A stretch of DNA of 64,000 nt from Flavobacteriaceae bacterium S0862 (GCA_023015825.1 JALKAW010000005.1:1-64000); one strand, 5' to 3'. Shown: positions 43,862-53,496, counted from the first letter of the stretch. Notes: generated from the letters alone by a model not told the origin. Program-made: numbers and translations.

Positions 43862-44719
43862 CTACAACACGTTTAATAATTGCTCCTTAATCTTCTCCAG
43901 TTCATCTTTCATTTGTACTACTAATTTTTGCATTGGTGCATAATTGGCTTTTGAGCCAATAGTATTAATTTCTCTACCTATTTCCTGACCAATAAAACCT
44001 AGTTTTTTCCCATTAGAATCATCTGAGTTTAATGATTTAACAAAGTATTCTAAATGGTTATGAAGGCGCACTTTTTCTTCAGTAATATCAAATTTTTCAA
44101 TATAGTAAACAAGCTCTTGTTCAAATCTGTTTTCGTCTACTTTTTCTTTAATATCAGCAATCCCTTTTCTTAAGCGTTCTCTAACATTTTCAATTCGTTC
44201 TGGATCAATTGCAATGACTTGTTCGAGTAAATCATCAATGTTTTTAATTCTATCGTTAAAGTCACTTTCTAGGGCCTTTCCTTCTTGTAGTCTATAGTCC
44301 TTAATTTTTTCTAAAGTTGATTTAATACCATCTTCAATTTGTTTCCATTCATCGACATCAATATCATCACGTTCGGTACTTAAAGCATCAGGAAACCTTA
44401 CAGCCATTTTTAATAATTCAGTATCATCGCCATCAACAACATCCTTTAGTTGCTGCATATAAGTTTTTACAACAGGCTTGTTTACTTTGCTTGTAGTTTC
44501 TTCACCAGTAATTTCTAGATATAGCGAAAAATCCACCTTACCCCTTACAAGGTGTGATGCAATAAGTTTTCTAATATGTAATTCTTTTTCACGATACACT
44601 GATGGCATACGTGTATTCAAATCAAGGTTTTTGCTATTGAGCGATTTTATTTCTAAGGAAATCTTTTTAGTTGGAAACTGAAGCACAGATTTTCCATAAC
44701 CTGTCATTGATTGTATCAT
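43862..44719 (-). CDS. YicC-family endoribonuclease
   Basis: 285 residues. The family signature is the N-terminal MTGYGKS and the C-terminal DUF1732 part (KKLGFIGQEIGREINTIGSKA). YicC proteins are reported RNases that act with small-RNA decay in enterobacteria; the substrate in Bacteroidota is not known. It heads the yicC-gmk-nadD operon, a common arrangement. An alternative in-frame ATG lies 12 bases downstream, at MTGYGKS, and could be the true start. An exact -7 promoter motif lies 21 bp upstream. Confidence 0.94.
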   Translation of the reverse strand: MIQSMTGYGKSVLQFPTKKISLEIKSLNSKNLDLNTRMPSVYREKELHIRKLIASHLVRGKVDFSLYLEITGEETTSKVNKPVVKTYMQQLKDVVDGDDTELLKMAVRFPDALSTERDDIDVDEWKQIEDGIKSTLEKIKDYRLQEGKALESDFNDRIKNIDDLLEQVIAIDPERIENVRERLRKGIADIKEKVDENRFEQELVYYIEKFDITEEKVRLHNHLEYFVKSLNSDDSNGKKLGFIGQEIGREINTIGSKANYAPMQKLVVQMKDELEKIKEQLLNVL

Positions 44720-44739
44720 TTGTAAAATTTAAAGTTGCA

Positions 44740-44747
44740 CAAAGATA
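44740..44747 (-). promoter_or_regulatory. Candidate -7 promoter element for the yicC-gmk-nadD operon
   Basis: TATCTTTG on the minus strand (44747-44740) matches TAnnTTTG exactly. Confidence 0.58.
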
Positions 44748-44825
44748 ATTAAATCACTTAAGTAATGAAGTTATAAAATTGAAACATAAAACTGTAAATA
44801 TTACCTTTATAGCAAACTAAAATAT

Positions 44826-45314
44826 ATGTATATAAAAGCATTTGAAATTAGATGGAATGATTTAGATGCAAATAAGCACTTGGGAAACTCAACTTATGTA
44901 GAATATATGAGTGATACTCGAATGGGATTTTTAACAAGTCATGGTTTGAGTCTAGACGTAATTAATGGCTATGGCTTAGGACCAATTGTAATGTATGAAC
45001 GAATCTACTATTTTAAAGAAATTGGTCTTGATGACAACATAAAAGTAAGTTTAGAAGTCTCTGGAATGAGTGAAGATGGTCGTTTTATTAAAATTGAACA
45101 CAATTTTTATAATGACGAAGGGAAAAATTTAGCGAATGCCGAAATGTTGTTTTCATGGATGGATTTGAAAACACGGAGATTTGGAAGAATACCAAAAGAA
45201 TTACTGCAAAAAATTGAAAATTTTCCAAAAACAAAAAACTTTAAAGTTCTCACAAAAAATGAGACTAAAAGCTTAATTAAAAAACCTATCAATCTGCCTG
45301 ACAGACTGTTATAA
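44826..45314 (+). CDS. Acyl-CoA thioesterase, hotdog fold (4HBT/FcbC type)
   Basis: 162 residues. The N-terminal RWNDLDANKHLGNSTYVEYM follows the FcbC-type hotdog signature, with the catalytic Asp in RWNDLDxNKH. Enzymes of this class hydrolyse acyl-CoA or acyl-carrier-protein thioesters; the acyl group cannot be read from sequence. It is cytoplasmic. TACCTTTA at 44802-44809 may be its -7 element (one mismatch). The gene is followed 51 bp later by a DUF1761 gene on the same strand. Confidence 0.9.
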   Translation: MYIKAFEIRWNDLDANKHLGNSTYVEYMSDTRMGFLTSHGLSLDVINGYGLGPIVMYERIYYFKEIGLDDNIKVSLEVSGMSEDGRFIKIEHNFYNDEGKNLANAEMLFSWMDLKTRRFGRIPKELLQKIENFPKTKNFKVLTKNETKSLIKKPINLPDRLL

Positions 45315-45365
45315 TAGATTTTTCACTAACTTAATACCATAATTACTAACTAAACAAATAATATT

Positions 45366-45806
45366 ATGGAAGAATTTGATGTTAATTGGATTGCCCTAAT
45401 TGTAGCAGCAATTATACCTTTAGTAACAGGATTTATCTGGTATCATCCTAAAGTTTTGGGTACTGCTTGGATGAAAGAAACAGGAATGACCGAAGAAAAA
45501 GCGAAAAGTATGAACCCTGGAAAAACCTATGGATTAGCAGTGGTTTTTGCATTTATAGCAGGATTTTTTCTTTGGGCACAGGTAATGGTAGGCGGAGGAC
45601 CTGGTGAGCCTCATGGAGTAGAGCCCTACATGACATTTAAACATGGTGCTTTTCATGGAGTTTTAGTTGCTGTAATGGTAGTGTTACCTGTATTTGCAAC
45701 AAATGCCTTATTCGAAATGAAATCAGCTAAGTACGTACTAATTAATGTAGGTTATTGGATTTTAACGTTTGCGTTAATGGGAGGACTGCTTAACGCTTGG
45801 GTTTAA
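45366..45806 (+). CDS. DUF1761 family membrane protein
   Basis: 146 residues with four membrane helices. The DUF1761 pattern is clear: NWIALIVAAIIPLVTGFIWYHP, then AWMKETGMTEEKA, and AFHGVLVAVMVVLP. The function of this family is unknown. Short intergenic distances suggest it could be co-transcribed with the thioesterase. A hairpin terminator follows. Confidence 0.9.
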   Translation: MEEFDVNWIALIVAAIIPLVTGFIWYHPKVLGTAWMKETGMTEEKAKSMNPGKTYGLAVVFAFIAGFFLWAQVMVGGGPGEPHGVEPYMTFKHGAFHGVLVAVMVVLPVFATNALFEMKSAKYVLINVGYWILTFALMGGLLNAWV

Positions 45807-45826
45807 AAGAAAGTAGAATAGTTAAA

Positions 45827-46990
45827 TTAAGAGGCTTCTATAGCCTCTTTTTTTGTTTTAAAAGGATGGTGTTGTTTAAACTCTTTTAATTTAATTCGTT
45901 TAATAATAAATTTAATAATACAATTCATAAATGATCTTTTGTGTTTTATGTAGCATGTTAAGTCAACAGGAATAGCACCAATAGTAGTTTTAATTTTGGA
46001 AGCTGTTCTGCCAAAATTAATATGCGACACACTTTTTTCAATACCAATACGAATATAATCATTTAAAATTCTTGGGTAAATAGCGTGTTCTCTATTTAAG
46101 CTATAATTCAAACCAATAAAATGAGCATCTAAATGATTATTATTTACTAAGGCTGAAAGAAAGCCAACTAATTTACCATTTAAAAAATAGGCTTTCACTA
46201 TAAAATCTTCGTGATATATTTCTCGCAAATGGATGTAAGTATCTAAGTTTAACACCTGAGCATTAAAGCTAGCATTAGCAATAGTATTTTCGTAAAGTGT
46301 TTGGAGCTCATCCTTATAAGTTGCAAAATCGTCCTCAGTAAATAAACGTGCGGGTAAAGAACTACTGGATGTGTCAGCTTTATTAACTTTTACTCGGTAT
46401 TTTGACTTTAAGCCCTTTTTATAATCATCAAAGTTTTTCCAATTACTGTCAAGTTTCAAAATTAGATTTGGTTCAACGTACATTGCAGTAAATCCATAAT
46501 CTTCAAATTGACTTGTGAGATGTAATGAGTCGTTTAAAAAATCCTTTAAAACAATGGCATGAAGTGGTTTTGTGTTTTTAGCAATTCGGTTTATCTCAGT
46601 TGCAATCACACCTATGGTTTTAACTTTATCGGTTTCATTTTTTAGATAAAGGCCATGTTCACCACTTAAAAAAATATTACCATTAGTCATAATCTTTATA
46701 ACATTATTACAGAATAATGAGTGAGCAAGTTTTTTTGTCCAATTTGCTAGTTTTATGTTTTTTAAGATAACATCAACACTTAATTCAATAGTTTGAATTA
46801 TGGCCAGAGATACAGCATTATTATTCTTTTCTACAACAATGTATTTGAAATCTATGTTTGGGTTAGATACTTCAAATGAATTAAGAAATTCTGGACTAAA
46901 ATAAACATTACTGGTGCACTCAAGCCCTTTCCATTGTTTAGAAGAAATAGCACTTACAGTGTTATAGGTAACTGCTTTTAAATGACTCAT
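45827..46990 (-). CDS. FemAB/GNAT-like acyltransferase (BioF2-like domain)
   Basis: 387 residues. It resembles the GNAT-fold proteins annotated as peptidoglycan biosynthesis or BioF2-like acetyltransferases: a central YKKGLKSKYRVKVNKADTSS segment (basic substrate loop), then the C-terminal VKAYFLNGKLVGFLSALVNNNHLDAHFIGLNY strand pair and HINFGRTASKIKTTIGA. The exact donor and acceptor are unknown. No membrane segment is present. It stands alone with no clear promoter motif. The family assignment is moderate because the fold is read from patterns rather than a named catalytic residue. Confidence 0.7.
   Translation of the reverse strand: MSHLKAVTYNTVSAISSKQWKGLECTSNVYFSPEFLNSFEVSNPNIDFKYIVVEKNNNAVSLAIIQTIELSVDVILKNIKLANWTKKLAHSLFCNNVIKIMTNGNIFLSGEHGLYLKNETDKVKTIGVIATEINRIAKNTKPLHAIVLKDFLNDSLHLTSQFEDYGFTAMYVEPNLILKLDSNWKNFDDYKKGLKSKYRVKVNKADTSSSSLPARLFTEDDFATYKDELQTLYENTIANASFNAQVLNLDTYIHLREIYHEDFIVKAYFLNGKLVGFLSALVNNNHLDAHFIGLNYSLNREHAIYPRILNDYIRIGIEKSVSHINFGRTASKIKTTIGAIPVDLTCYIKHKRSFMNCIIKFIIKRIKLKEFKQHHPFKTKKEAIEAS
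45829..45853 (+). terminator. Terminator overlapping the 3' end of the convergent gene
   Basis: An 8-bp stem (AAGAGGCT / AGCCTCTT, loop TCTAT... five bases) is followed by a T7 run. The stem lies inside the last codons of the minus-strand gene that ends at 45827. Confidence 0.75.
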
Positions 46991-47026
46991 TGTAGTATTA
47001 GTTTCATTTTTTTAATTCCCTACAAA

Positions 47027-47383
47027 CTACAATTTTTCTATTTGCGACTTTGCTTCTTTAATGGTTTTTTGTGAGTTACCAATAAAAATATGGTCTTCTA
47101 AGATAATTACTGGACGTTTTAAAAACGTGTAATGGTCTAAAATATAGTGTTTATAATCAGCTTCTTTAAGCGATTGATTTTTTAAATCCATTTCTTTATA
47201 AAGTTTTGCCCTTTTGCTAAATAATGCTTCATAACTACCTGCTAGTTGGTGCATTTCTTCTAGCTGAGAAACAGTAATAGACTGTTCTTTTATATCTTGA
47301 AATATAAAATTAGAAGGAAGATTAAGTTCCTTAATAATACGCATACACGTATTACAAGTTTTTAAAAAGTATATTTTTTTCAT
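47027..47383 (-). CDS. ArsC/Spx-family thioredoxin-fold protein
   Basis: 118 residues from the ATG; a TTG 9 bases upstream also opens the frame. The N-terminal YFLKTCNTCMRIIKEL holds a CxxC motif in the position of the ArsC/Spx/YffB redox cysteine, followed by DIKEQSITVSQLEEM and the conserved RPVIILEDHIFIG strand. Members act as arsenate reductases or as regulators; which applies here cannot be decided, and no ars gene is nearby. It is cytoplasmic. Confidence 0.85.
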   Translation of the reverse strand: MKKIYFLKTCNTCMRIIKELNLPSNFIFQDIKEQSITVSQLEEMHQLAGSYEALFSKRAKLYKEMDLKNQSLKEADYKHYILDHYTFLKRPVIILEDHIFIGNSQKTIKEAKSQIEKL

Positions 47384-47451
47384 GATAAACAAACATTAAC
47401 TTTACAAAGAAAATCAATTAAGATTAATACTTATATTTTTAATTAAATAAA

Positions 47452-47907
47452 ATGAATTACCAATTCGATATTACTTTAAAAAATAGAACCATTTTGAACT
47501 CTTTTTTTGAGAAATGTACATTAGAAGAGTTGAACAAACTTCCAGAAGGATTCAATAACAATATTATTTGGAATTTAGCGCATGTAATTGTAACACAACA
47601 ATTGTTAGTGTATGGTTTATCTGGACTGCCTATGATGGCAAATGACGAGTTGGTAGCTAAATATAGAAAAGGCGCAAAAGTGGAAGGAAATGTAACTCAA
47701 CAAGAAGTTGATGAAATAAAAAATTTATTGTTTTCTACTTTAGATAAAACTAAAGAAGATTACAAAAAAGGAATGTTTAGAAACTATAATGCTTACACCA
47801 CATCTACAAATAGTACAATGACAAATGTTGAAGAAGCAATAGCGTTTAACAACTTTCACGAAGGCATTCATTTAGGATATATTTTGGCATTAAAAAGAGC
47901 ATTATAA
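47452..47907 (+). CDS. DinB-family (DinB_2) four-helix protein
   Basis: 151 residues forming a metal-binding four-helix bundle. The conserved His positions are seen at [12 protein letters not shown] and [14 protein letters not shown] near the C-terminus. DinB_2 proteins include thiol-dependent transferases, but no specific activity follows from this sequence. The stop codon overlaps the start of the antiporter gene (TAATG), so the two are translationally coupled. Confidence 0.88.
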   Translation: MNYQFDITLKNRTILNSFFEKCTLEELNKLPEGFNNNIIWNLAHVIVTQQLLVYGLSGLPMMANDELVAKYRKGAKVEGNVTQQEVDEIKNLLFSTLDKTKEDYKKGMFRNYNAYTTSTNSTMTNVEEAIAFNNFHEGIHLGYILALKRAL

Positions 47908-49157
47908 TGATGGATTATTTTTCAATAGCAGCAATTTTAACGGTTTTATCGGCAGTTTTTGGTTACATAAATGTGAGGTTTTTAAAACTGCCAATCACTA
48001 TTGGCTTAATGATAATTACCATCGTCTTTACACTTGTAGTAGTAGCCATAGGTCAATTTGATGATACACTGTTACTAAGAGAAAAGGAGCTCATCTCACA
48101 AATAGATTTTAAAACTGTTTTACTCGACATTATGTTGAGTTTTCTACTTTTTGCTGGAGCATTACATACAAATTTCGCACAGTTAAAAGTACAACGCTGG
48201 CCTGTGTTTGTATTTGCAACACTTGGTGTGCTAATGTCAACATTTTTAGTTGGAATTATCATGTTTTATGTGCTTCAACTTGTTGGGTTGCAAGTAGACT
48301 TTATTTACTGTCTGTTGTTTGGAGCGTTAATTTCACCTACAGATCCCATTGCTGTTTTAGGAATCCTAAAGAAAGCAGGCGCACCAAAAAAATTGGAAAC
48401 AAAAATTGTTGGAGAATCACTATTTAATGATGGAGTTGGAGTGGTTGTTTTCTTAACCATATTCAATATTGCGTCTTCGTCTTCAGGAAATGTTGAGGTA
48501 ATGGAAATAGTTAAACTATTTGGTATTGAAGTTATTGGAGGAATTTTACTTGGTGCTATTTTAGGTTGGATTACCTACAGAATGATGCGCTCTATTGATG
48601 ATTATGAAATTGAAGTAATTATTACTATTGCAGCTGTCATGGGAGGAACTCATGTAGCACAAAATTTACATATGTCTGCGCCTTTGGCTATGGTAACTGC
48701 TGGATTAATAGTTGGAAACGATACTGTTAGAAACTCAGCAATGTCCAAAATTACCGAAATGTACGTTGATAAGTTTTGGGAGCTAATAGATGTGTTATTA
48801 AATACCATTTTATTCGTAATGATTGGTATGGAAATGTTAGTATTAACATTTGAAGGCAGTTATATTATTGCTGGATTATTGGGTATCCCAATTGTGCTTT
48901 TAGCAAGGTTTGTCTCACTTTGGGGGCCAATTAAGTTTTTCGATAAAAAACTAGAGTTTGTTCCTAATACAAATATTATAATGACTTGGGGAGGCTTAAG
49001 AGGTGGTATTTCAATTGCATTGGCTTTAAGTTTAACACAAGAAATGCACAAAGAATTATTTTTGGTAATTACGTATATAATCGTCGCATTTTCAATTATC
49101 GGACAAGGTTTAACCGTGGAGCCAATCGTAAAAAAATTAACAAAGCCAAAAACTTAG
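47907..49157 (+). CDS. CPA1-family Na+/H+ (cation/proton) antiporter
   Basis: 416 residues with about 12 membrane helices. The CPA1/NhaP signature regions are present: [16 protein letters not shown] and [19 protein letters not shown], which carry the conserved Asp residues for ion exchange, and [16 protein letters not shown] near the end. It exchanges Na+ or K+ for protons across the inner membrane. There is no C-terminal regulatory domain. It is coupled to the DinB-family gene and its stop overlaps by 3 bases the stop of the convergent lipoprotein gene. Confidence 0.93.
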   Translation: MMDYFSIAAILTVLSAVFGYINVRFLKLPITIGLMIITIVFTLVVVAIGQFDDTLLLREKELISQIDFKTVLLDIMLSFLLFAGALHTNFAQLKVQRWPVFVFATLGVLMSTFLVGIIMFYVLQLVGLQVDFIYCLLFGALISPTDPIAVLGILKKAGAPKKLETKIVGESLFNDGVGVVVFLTIFNIASSSSGNVEVMEIVKLFGIEVIGGILLGAILGWITYRMMRSIDDYEIEVIITIAAVMGGTHVAQNLHMSAPLAMVTAGLIVGNDTVRNSAMSKITEMYVDKFWELIDVLLNTILFVMIGMEMLVLTFEGSYIIAGLLGIPIVLLARFVSLWGPIKFFDKKLEFVPNTNIIMTWGGLRGGISIALALSLTQEMHKELFLVITYIIVAFSIIGQGLTVEPIVKKLTKPKT

Positions 49158-49861
49158 TATATATTTAGATAAGCTTCAAGATCCTCAAAAGGCACTGTAA
49201 ATTCGGTAATACCATCAGCATACGAGGCTATTTCATATACATTATAAAAGCATACAATTCCTTCATCATTAAACCCAATGTTTGCTGGAAGATGAAATGA
49301 TTCACCAAAGAAATAGTTTATATCACTATCTTTAGTTTCTTTTTCAAAATAAGTTTCAACTATTTCAATCAACGCTTCTTTGTTATTAAATATATCTTCA
49401 AATTGTAATAGTTCACCAGTCGATGCATCAAAATTAAAAAATGTTACGTTTAAGTTGCCATGAGCACCACCAGAATTAATATAGCTATTTATGGCAATTG
49501 AAATAAGCATAGGTGATTGGTATGTGACTTCACCATCAAAACTAGCATCCCAAACCATAGCACTTTCTCCAAAACCATCTTTAAATGATTTGTATTCCAA
49601 ATCAAAGGTTTTTATAGCATAATCTAATTGAAGTGTATCTGATGGTTCTTCAAGAAACACTAACATATTTGCAATGTGGTTCTCAACTGCTTTGTTAATT
49701 GCTTGCGCTTTTGTTGAAGAGCCTTCTGCTTTTGGAATATTCAATTCAACAATAGCATTCTCATTATAAATATTGTTCGTTTCGGAAAAGTTTATCAGTG
49801 TAACCTCTTCACAAGAAAAGAGAATTAAAACTAAAAGAAGTCCTAAAAAATTTGTTTTCAA
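49154..49861 (-). CDS. DUF4163/DUF3298 (RsiV-like) lipoprotein
   Basis: 235 residues. The lipoprotein signal ends in LFSC. The body shows the DUF4163 beginning (IVELNIPKA..., [12 protein letters not shown]) and the DUF3298 part ([31 protein letters not shown]). This fold is that of the RsiV extracellular domain, which binds lysozyme in Firmicutes. No anti-sigma N-terminal domain is present here, so that role is not implied. TACCTTTA on the minus strand (49893-49886) may be its -7 element. It overlaps the antiporter 3' end. Confidence 0.88.
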   Translation of the reverse strand: MKTNFLGLLLVLILFSCEEVTLINFSETNNIYNENAIVELNIPKAEGSSTKAQAINKAVENHIANMLVFLEEPSDTLQLDYAIKTFDLEYKSFKDGFGESAMVWDASFDGEVTYQSPMLISIAINSYINSGGAHGNLNVTFFNFDASTGELLQFEDIFNNKEALIEIVETYFEKETKDSDINYFFGESFHLPANIGFNDEGIVCFYNVYEIASYADGITEFTVPFEDLEAYLNIY

Positions 49862-49924
49862 TACAATGGAGTTTTATTAATACTATAAAGGTATTGTATA
49901 CTTTTTAAAACAACGAATTATATA

Positions 49925-49932
49925 TACATTTG
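49925..49932 (+). promoter_or_regulatory. Candidate -7 promoter element (TACATTTG)
   Basis: Exact match to TAnnTTTG, 18 bp before the start of the trans-sulfuration gene. Confidence 0.58.
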
Positions 49933-49950
49933 TTGTAAATAATTAGAGAT

Positions 49951-51096
49951 ATGAAGTTTAACACTAAGACTATTCACGGAGGTCAAGAACATGATCCTGC
50001 TTACGGAGCAGTAATGCCTCCAATTTATCAAACATCAACTTATGCCCAAAGTACTCCAGGTGGACACAAAGGCTTTGAGTACTCAAGAACGCATAATCCA
50101 ACACGTAAAGCTCTTGAGAATGCTTTTGCAAGTATTGAAAACGGTGATTTTGGCTTAGCTTTTGGCTCTGGGTTAGCAGCTATTGATGCAGTAATTAAAC
50201 TTTTAGAACCAGGAGATGAAGTTATTTCTACAAACGATTTATATGGTGGAACCTATCGTTTGTTTAAACACGTGTTCGAGAAATTTGGGATTAAATTTCA
50301 TTTTGTAGGCATGGAAAGTGTTTCGAATGTAGAAGTAAAAATTAATTCAAATACAAAATTAATTTGGACAGAAACACCTACAAATCCAATGCTAAATATT
50401 ATTGATATTAAAGCATTAGCGAATGTTGCAAAAAAGCATAATATACTTTTAGCTGTTGATAATACTTTTGCGACACCTTATTTACAACGACCATTAGATT
50501 TGGGAGCAGATATTGTTATGCACTCTGCTACAAAATATTTAGGAGGTCATAGTGATGTTGTTATGGGAGCACTTATGTTAAGAGACAAGGAACTAGCAGA
50601 TAAGCTTTATTTTATTCAAAATGCAAGCGGTGCTGTTTGTGGACCACAAGACAGTTTTTTAGTATTAAGAGGTATAAAAACATTGCATGTAAGAATGCAA
50701 AGACATTGTGAAAACGGAAAAGCTGTTGCTGAATTTTTAGCATCGCATCCAAAGATTGAAAAAGTATATTGGCCAGGTTTTAGTACACATCCAAATCATG
50801 ATATAGCAAAAACACAAATGGAAGATTTTGGAGGTATGTTATCGTTTACCACTAAAGGGAATAACTACGAAAAATCAATTAGAATTGTTGAAAATCTTAA
50901 AATTTTCACACTTGCAGAGTCTTTAGGTGGTGTAGAATCACTTTCTGGTCATCCAGCTAGTATGACGCATGCAAGTATTCCAAAAGAAGAACGTGAAAAA
51001 ACAGGTGTTGTAGATTCTTTAATTAGATTAAGCGTCGGAATTGAAGACGAAGACGATTTAATAAACGATTTAAAGCAGGCTCTAGAATTAATCTAG
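49951..51096 (+). CDS. Trans-sulfuration PLP enzyme (cystathionine gamma-synthase/gamma-lyase)
   Basis: 381 residues of the Cys/Met metabolism PLP-dependent family. Visible features are YSRTHNPTR near the N-terminus, FGSGLAAIDA, WTETPTNPM, and the PLP lysine Lys195 in HSATKYLGGHSD. Cystathionine gamma-synthase, gamma-lyase and beta-lyase share these motifs; the residues seen favour the gamma-synthase/lyase group, but no neighbour separates them. It is cytoplasmic. Its promoter motif is close, and its last 9 bases overlap the end of the convergent gene. Confidence 0.92.
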   Translation: MKFNTKTIHGGQEHDPAYGAVMPPIYQTSTYAQSTPGGHKGFEYSRTHNPTRKALENAFASIENGDFGLAFGSGLAAIDAVIKLLEPGDEVISTNDLYGGTYRLFKHVFEKFGIKFHFVGMESVSNVEVKINSNTKLIWTETPTNPMLNIIDIKALANVAKKHNILLAVDNTFATPYLQRPLDLGADIVMHSATKYLGGHSDVVMGALMLRDKELADKLYFIQNASGAVCGPQDSFLVLRGIKTLHVRMQRHCENGKAVAEFLASHPKIEKVYWPGFSTHPNHDIAKTQMEDFGGMLSFTTKGNNYEKSIRIVENLKIFTLAESLGGVESLSGHPASMTHASIPKEEREKTGVVDSLIRLSVGIEDEDDLINDLKQALELI

Positions 51097-51873
51097 ATAA
51101 TAAATATACCCTACATTTAGCCATAAAAGCCAATCGTTGTATTTATTTGATGTGAGTTGGTGGTTCAAACCATCTACCCAATCATGACCATAATATTGCC
51201 ATCTGAGATCTATCATAACATCTGATAAAACACCAATTTTATATCTTGTCCCAACACTTGTAACCAGTGACCAGCCACTTTTGGCTTCATCACTAACCGA
51301 ACCAGGTTGCCAGAAAGAGTAGAAGTTATTAGGGTCATTAATATTACCATCTCCATAAGTTGTAGATACTTCTGGAGTTGAGTATGTATAGTGCACACCT
51401 AAACTTATAAAAGGAGCAAACCTGTAAGCAAAACCCTGAAAATCTCTAATACTTCTAGGGAAAAATTCAATTTGTGTCCCAATGTCAAAATTTTCAGCCA
51501 CACCTTTATGTGCTCTTAGTTGATTCGCTTCAATAGTTGTGCGGTATGGAGCTACCCATTCACCATGATGATTTAACGGTGTTTTATTATAGGAGATTTC
51601 ATTTCTTAATTTAAAATGATCATTAAAATAATTATATGTAGTATAACAATTACAATCTGAGCTATAAGCGAAGTTTAAATAATGAACGATACCTATACCG
51701 TATCCTGAATTTTTCAAATTAGTTTTTTCATTTAATCGTTGCCCAAAATCTGATCTAAATTGAACAGGACCAGCAATTACACCAATTTCATGGGAAAAGC
51801 CTAGTTGAGAAAATGATGTTTGCGCAAAGGCTAACAAGCATATTAGTGAAACTAATTGTTTAAGGTTAAGCAT
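51088..51873 (-). CDS. Beta-barrel-like exported protein (THC0290_0291 type)
   Basis: 261 residues with a signal peptide (ends QTSFSQ) and alternating aromatic beta-strands ending in NVGYIYYLD. The features LGFSHEIGVIAGPVQFRSDFGQR, YSSDCNCYT and NYFNDHFKLRNEISY are shared by a flavobacterial family that I recall as THC0290_0291; its function is unknown. It is probably an outer-membrane protein. A TATATTTG promoter motif lies upstream at 51916-51909. The 3' end overlaps the trans-sulfuration gene. Confidence 0.8.
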   Translation of the reverse strand: MLNLKQLVSLICLLAFAQTSFSQLGFSHEIGVIAGPVQFRSDFGQRLNEKTNLKNSGYGIGIVHYLNFAYSSDCNCYTTYNYFNDHFKLRNEISYNKTPLNHHGEWVAPYRTTIEANQLRAHKGVAENFDIGTQIEFFPRSIRDFQGFAYRFAPFISLGVHYTYSTPEVSTTYGDGNINDPNNFYSFWQPGSVSDEAKSGWSLVTSVGTRYKIGVLSDVMIDLRWQYYGHDWVDGLNHQLTSNKYNDWLLWLNVGYIYYLD

Positions 51874-51875
51874 AG

Positions 51876-51883
51876 TAACTTTG
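51876..51883 (+). promoter_or_regulatory. Candidate plus-strand promoter within the divergent region (long gdhA leader)
   Basis: TAACTTTG matches TAnnTTTG, and TTG at 51856-51858 gives a spacing of 17, close to the known -33/-7 distance. Transcription would start near 51890, giving a ~210-nt leader for gdhA. Confidence 0.35.
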
Positions 51884-51908
51884 TCGCCATTTATGACTTT
51901 AATACGAG

Positions 51909-51916
51909 CAAATATA
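51909..51916 (-). promoter_or_regulatory. Candidate -7 promoter element for the beta-barrel-like gene
   Basis: TATATTTG on the minus strand (51916-51909) matches TAnnTTTG exactly, 35 bp before the start codon. Confidence 0.52.
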
Positions 51917-52102
51917 AAAAACTTCGACGAAAGAACAAGTAAATCCGATTAAACGCACAAGTTAGTTAAAAAATCTTACCCAATACAAATAACAACAAAT
52001 ATTAAAAAGTTATTGTGAAATTATAAAAAAAAGTCTGTTATTTTTTAAGATATTTGTCGTCATAAAAATTCAATAATTTATTATTACTTCAAAATTATAT
52101 AA

Positions 52103-53446
52103 ATGAAAGCTAAAATTGATGCATTTTTAGAACTTGTTAAAGAAAGAAACGGAGGCGAACCAGAATTCATGCAAGCAGTGCATGAAGTTGCAGAAACGGT
52201 AATTCCGTTTATTGAAGAAAACCCAAAATATCAAGGTAAAATGCTACTTGAAAGGATGGTTGAACCAGAGAGAACAATCATTTTTAGAGTACCATGGGTT
52301 GATGATAATGGAAATACCCAAGTTAACAGAGGGTTTAGGGTAGAATTTAATTCAGCAATTGGACCATATAAAGGAGGGCTGCGTTTTCATCCAAGTGTTA
52401 ACTTAAGTATACTTAAATTCTTGGGCTTTGAACAAGTGTTTAAAAACTCGTTAACCACTCTGCCAATGGGAGGTGGAAAAGGAGGATCTGATTTTAATCC
52501 AAAAGGAAAATCTGATAATGAAGTAATGCGTTTTTGCCAATCATTTATGAATGAGCTTTTTCGTCATATTGGTGCTAATACAGATGTCCCTGCTGGAGAT
52601 ATTGGTGTTGGCGGACGTGAAATAGGCTTTATGTTTGGACAATATAAAAGACTTAGAAACGAGTTTACAGGAATATTGACTGGAAAAGGAATAAGTTATG
52701 GAGGTTCATTAATTCGTCCAGAAGCAACCGGTTATGGAACTGTATATTTTGCTAAAAATATGTTAGCAACAAAAGGTGATTCCTTTGAAGGAAAAACAGT
52801 TGTTATTTCTGGATCAGGAAATGTTGCTCAATTTGCTTGTGAAAAAGCTACTGAATTAGGTGCGAAAGTTGTTACTTTATCGGATTCTTCAGGATTTATT
52901 CATGATGCAGATGGTATTGATGCAGATAAATTAGCATTTATAATGAATTTAAAGAATGTAAAAAGAGGAAGGATAAGTGAGTACACTGCTCAATACCCTT
53001 CGGCAACATTCCATGAAGGGAAAAGACCTTGGTCTATTTCATGTGATATAGCTATGCCATGTGCTACTCAAAACGAGTTAAATGAAGATGAAGCAAAAGT
53101 GTTAATATCAAACAATGTTATTGCAGTAGCTGAAGGTGCTAATATGCCAACAACACCAGAAGCAATCGAAGCACTTCAAAAAGCAAAAGTTTTGTTTTCG
53201 CCTGGAAAAGCATCAAATGCTGGGGGTGTAGCAACTTCAGGACTTGAGATGAGTCAAAATTCACTGCGTTTAAACTGGACAAGAGAAGAGGTAGATGCAA
53301 AGCTTAATAAAATTATGGATGATATACATGAGTCTTGTGTAAAATATGGGACAGATGCAGATGGATATGTAAATTATGTAAGAGGCGCAAATATTGCAGG
53401 TTTTGTTAAAGTAGCCGATGCTATGCTTGACCAAGGTGTAGTTTAA
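52103..53446 (+). CDS. gdhA: NADP-type glutamate dehydrogenase
   Basis: 447 residues, the usual size of hexameric GdhA. It makes glutamate from 2-oxoglutarate and ammonia. The glutamate/oxoglutarate-binding GPYKGGLRFHPSVN, the catalytic lysine Lys126 in PMGGGKGGSDFNPKG, and the dinucleotide-binding VVISGSGNVAQFACEKA are all seen. Bacterial enzymes of this subfamily normally prefer NADPH; that is from family knowledge. The 229-bp region upstream holds no gene. A hairpin terminator follows. Confidence 0.96.
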   Translation: MKAKIDAFLELVKERNGGEPEFMQAVHEVAETVIPFIEENPKYQGKMLLERMVEPERTIIFRVPWVDDNGNTQVNRGFRVEFNSAIGPYKGGLRFHPSVNLSILKFLGFEQVFKNSLTTLPMGGGKGGSDFNPKGKSDNEVMRFCQSFMNELFRHIGANTDVPAGDIGVGGREIGFMFGQYKRLRNEFTGILTGKGISYGGSLIRPEATGYGTVYFAKNMLATKGDSFEGKTVVISGSGNVAQFACEKATELGAKVVTLSDSSGFIHDADGIDADKLAFIMNLKNVKRGRISEYTAQYPSATFHEGKRPWSISCDIAMPCATQNELNEDEAKVLISNNVIAVAEGANMPTTPEAIEALQKAKVLFSPGKASNAGGVATSGLEMSQNSLRLNWTREEVDAKLNKIMDDIHESCVKYGTDADGYVNYVRGANIAGFVKVADAMLDQGVV

Positions 53447-53470
53447 GCAAGAAACGAACCAAATAAGATT

Positions 53471-53496
53471 AAAGCTTCCAGTTTTCTGGAAGCTTT
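53471..53496 (+). terminator. Rho-independent terminator
   Basis: An 11-bp perfect stem (AAAGCTTCCAG / CTGGAAGCTTT, loop TTTT) with a T6 run ends the gdhA transcript. Confidence 0.92.
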
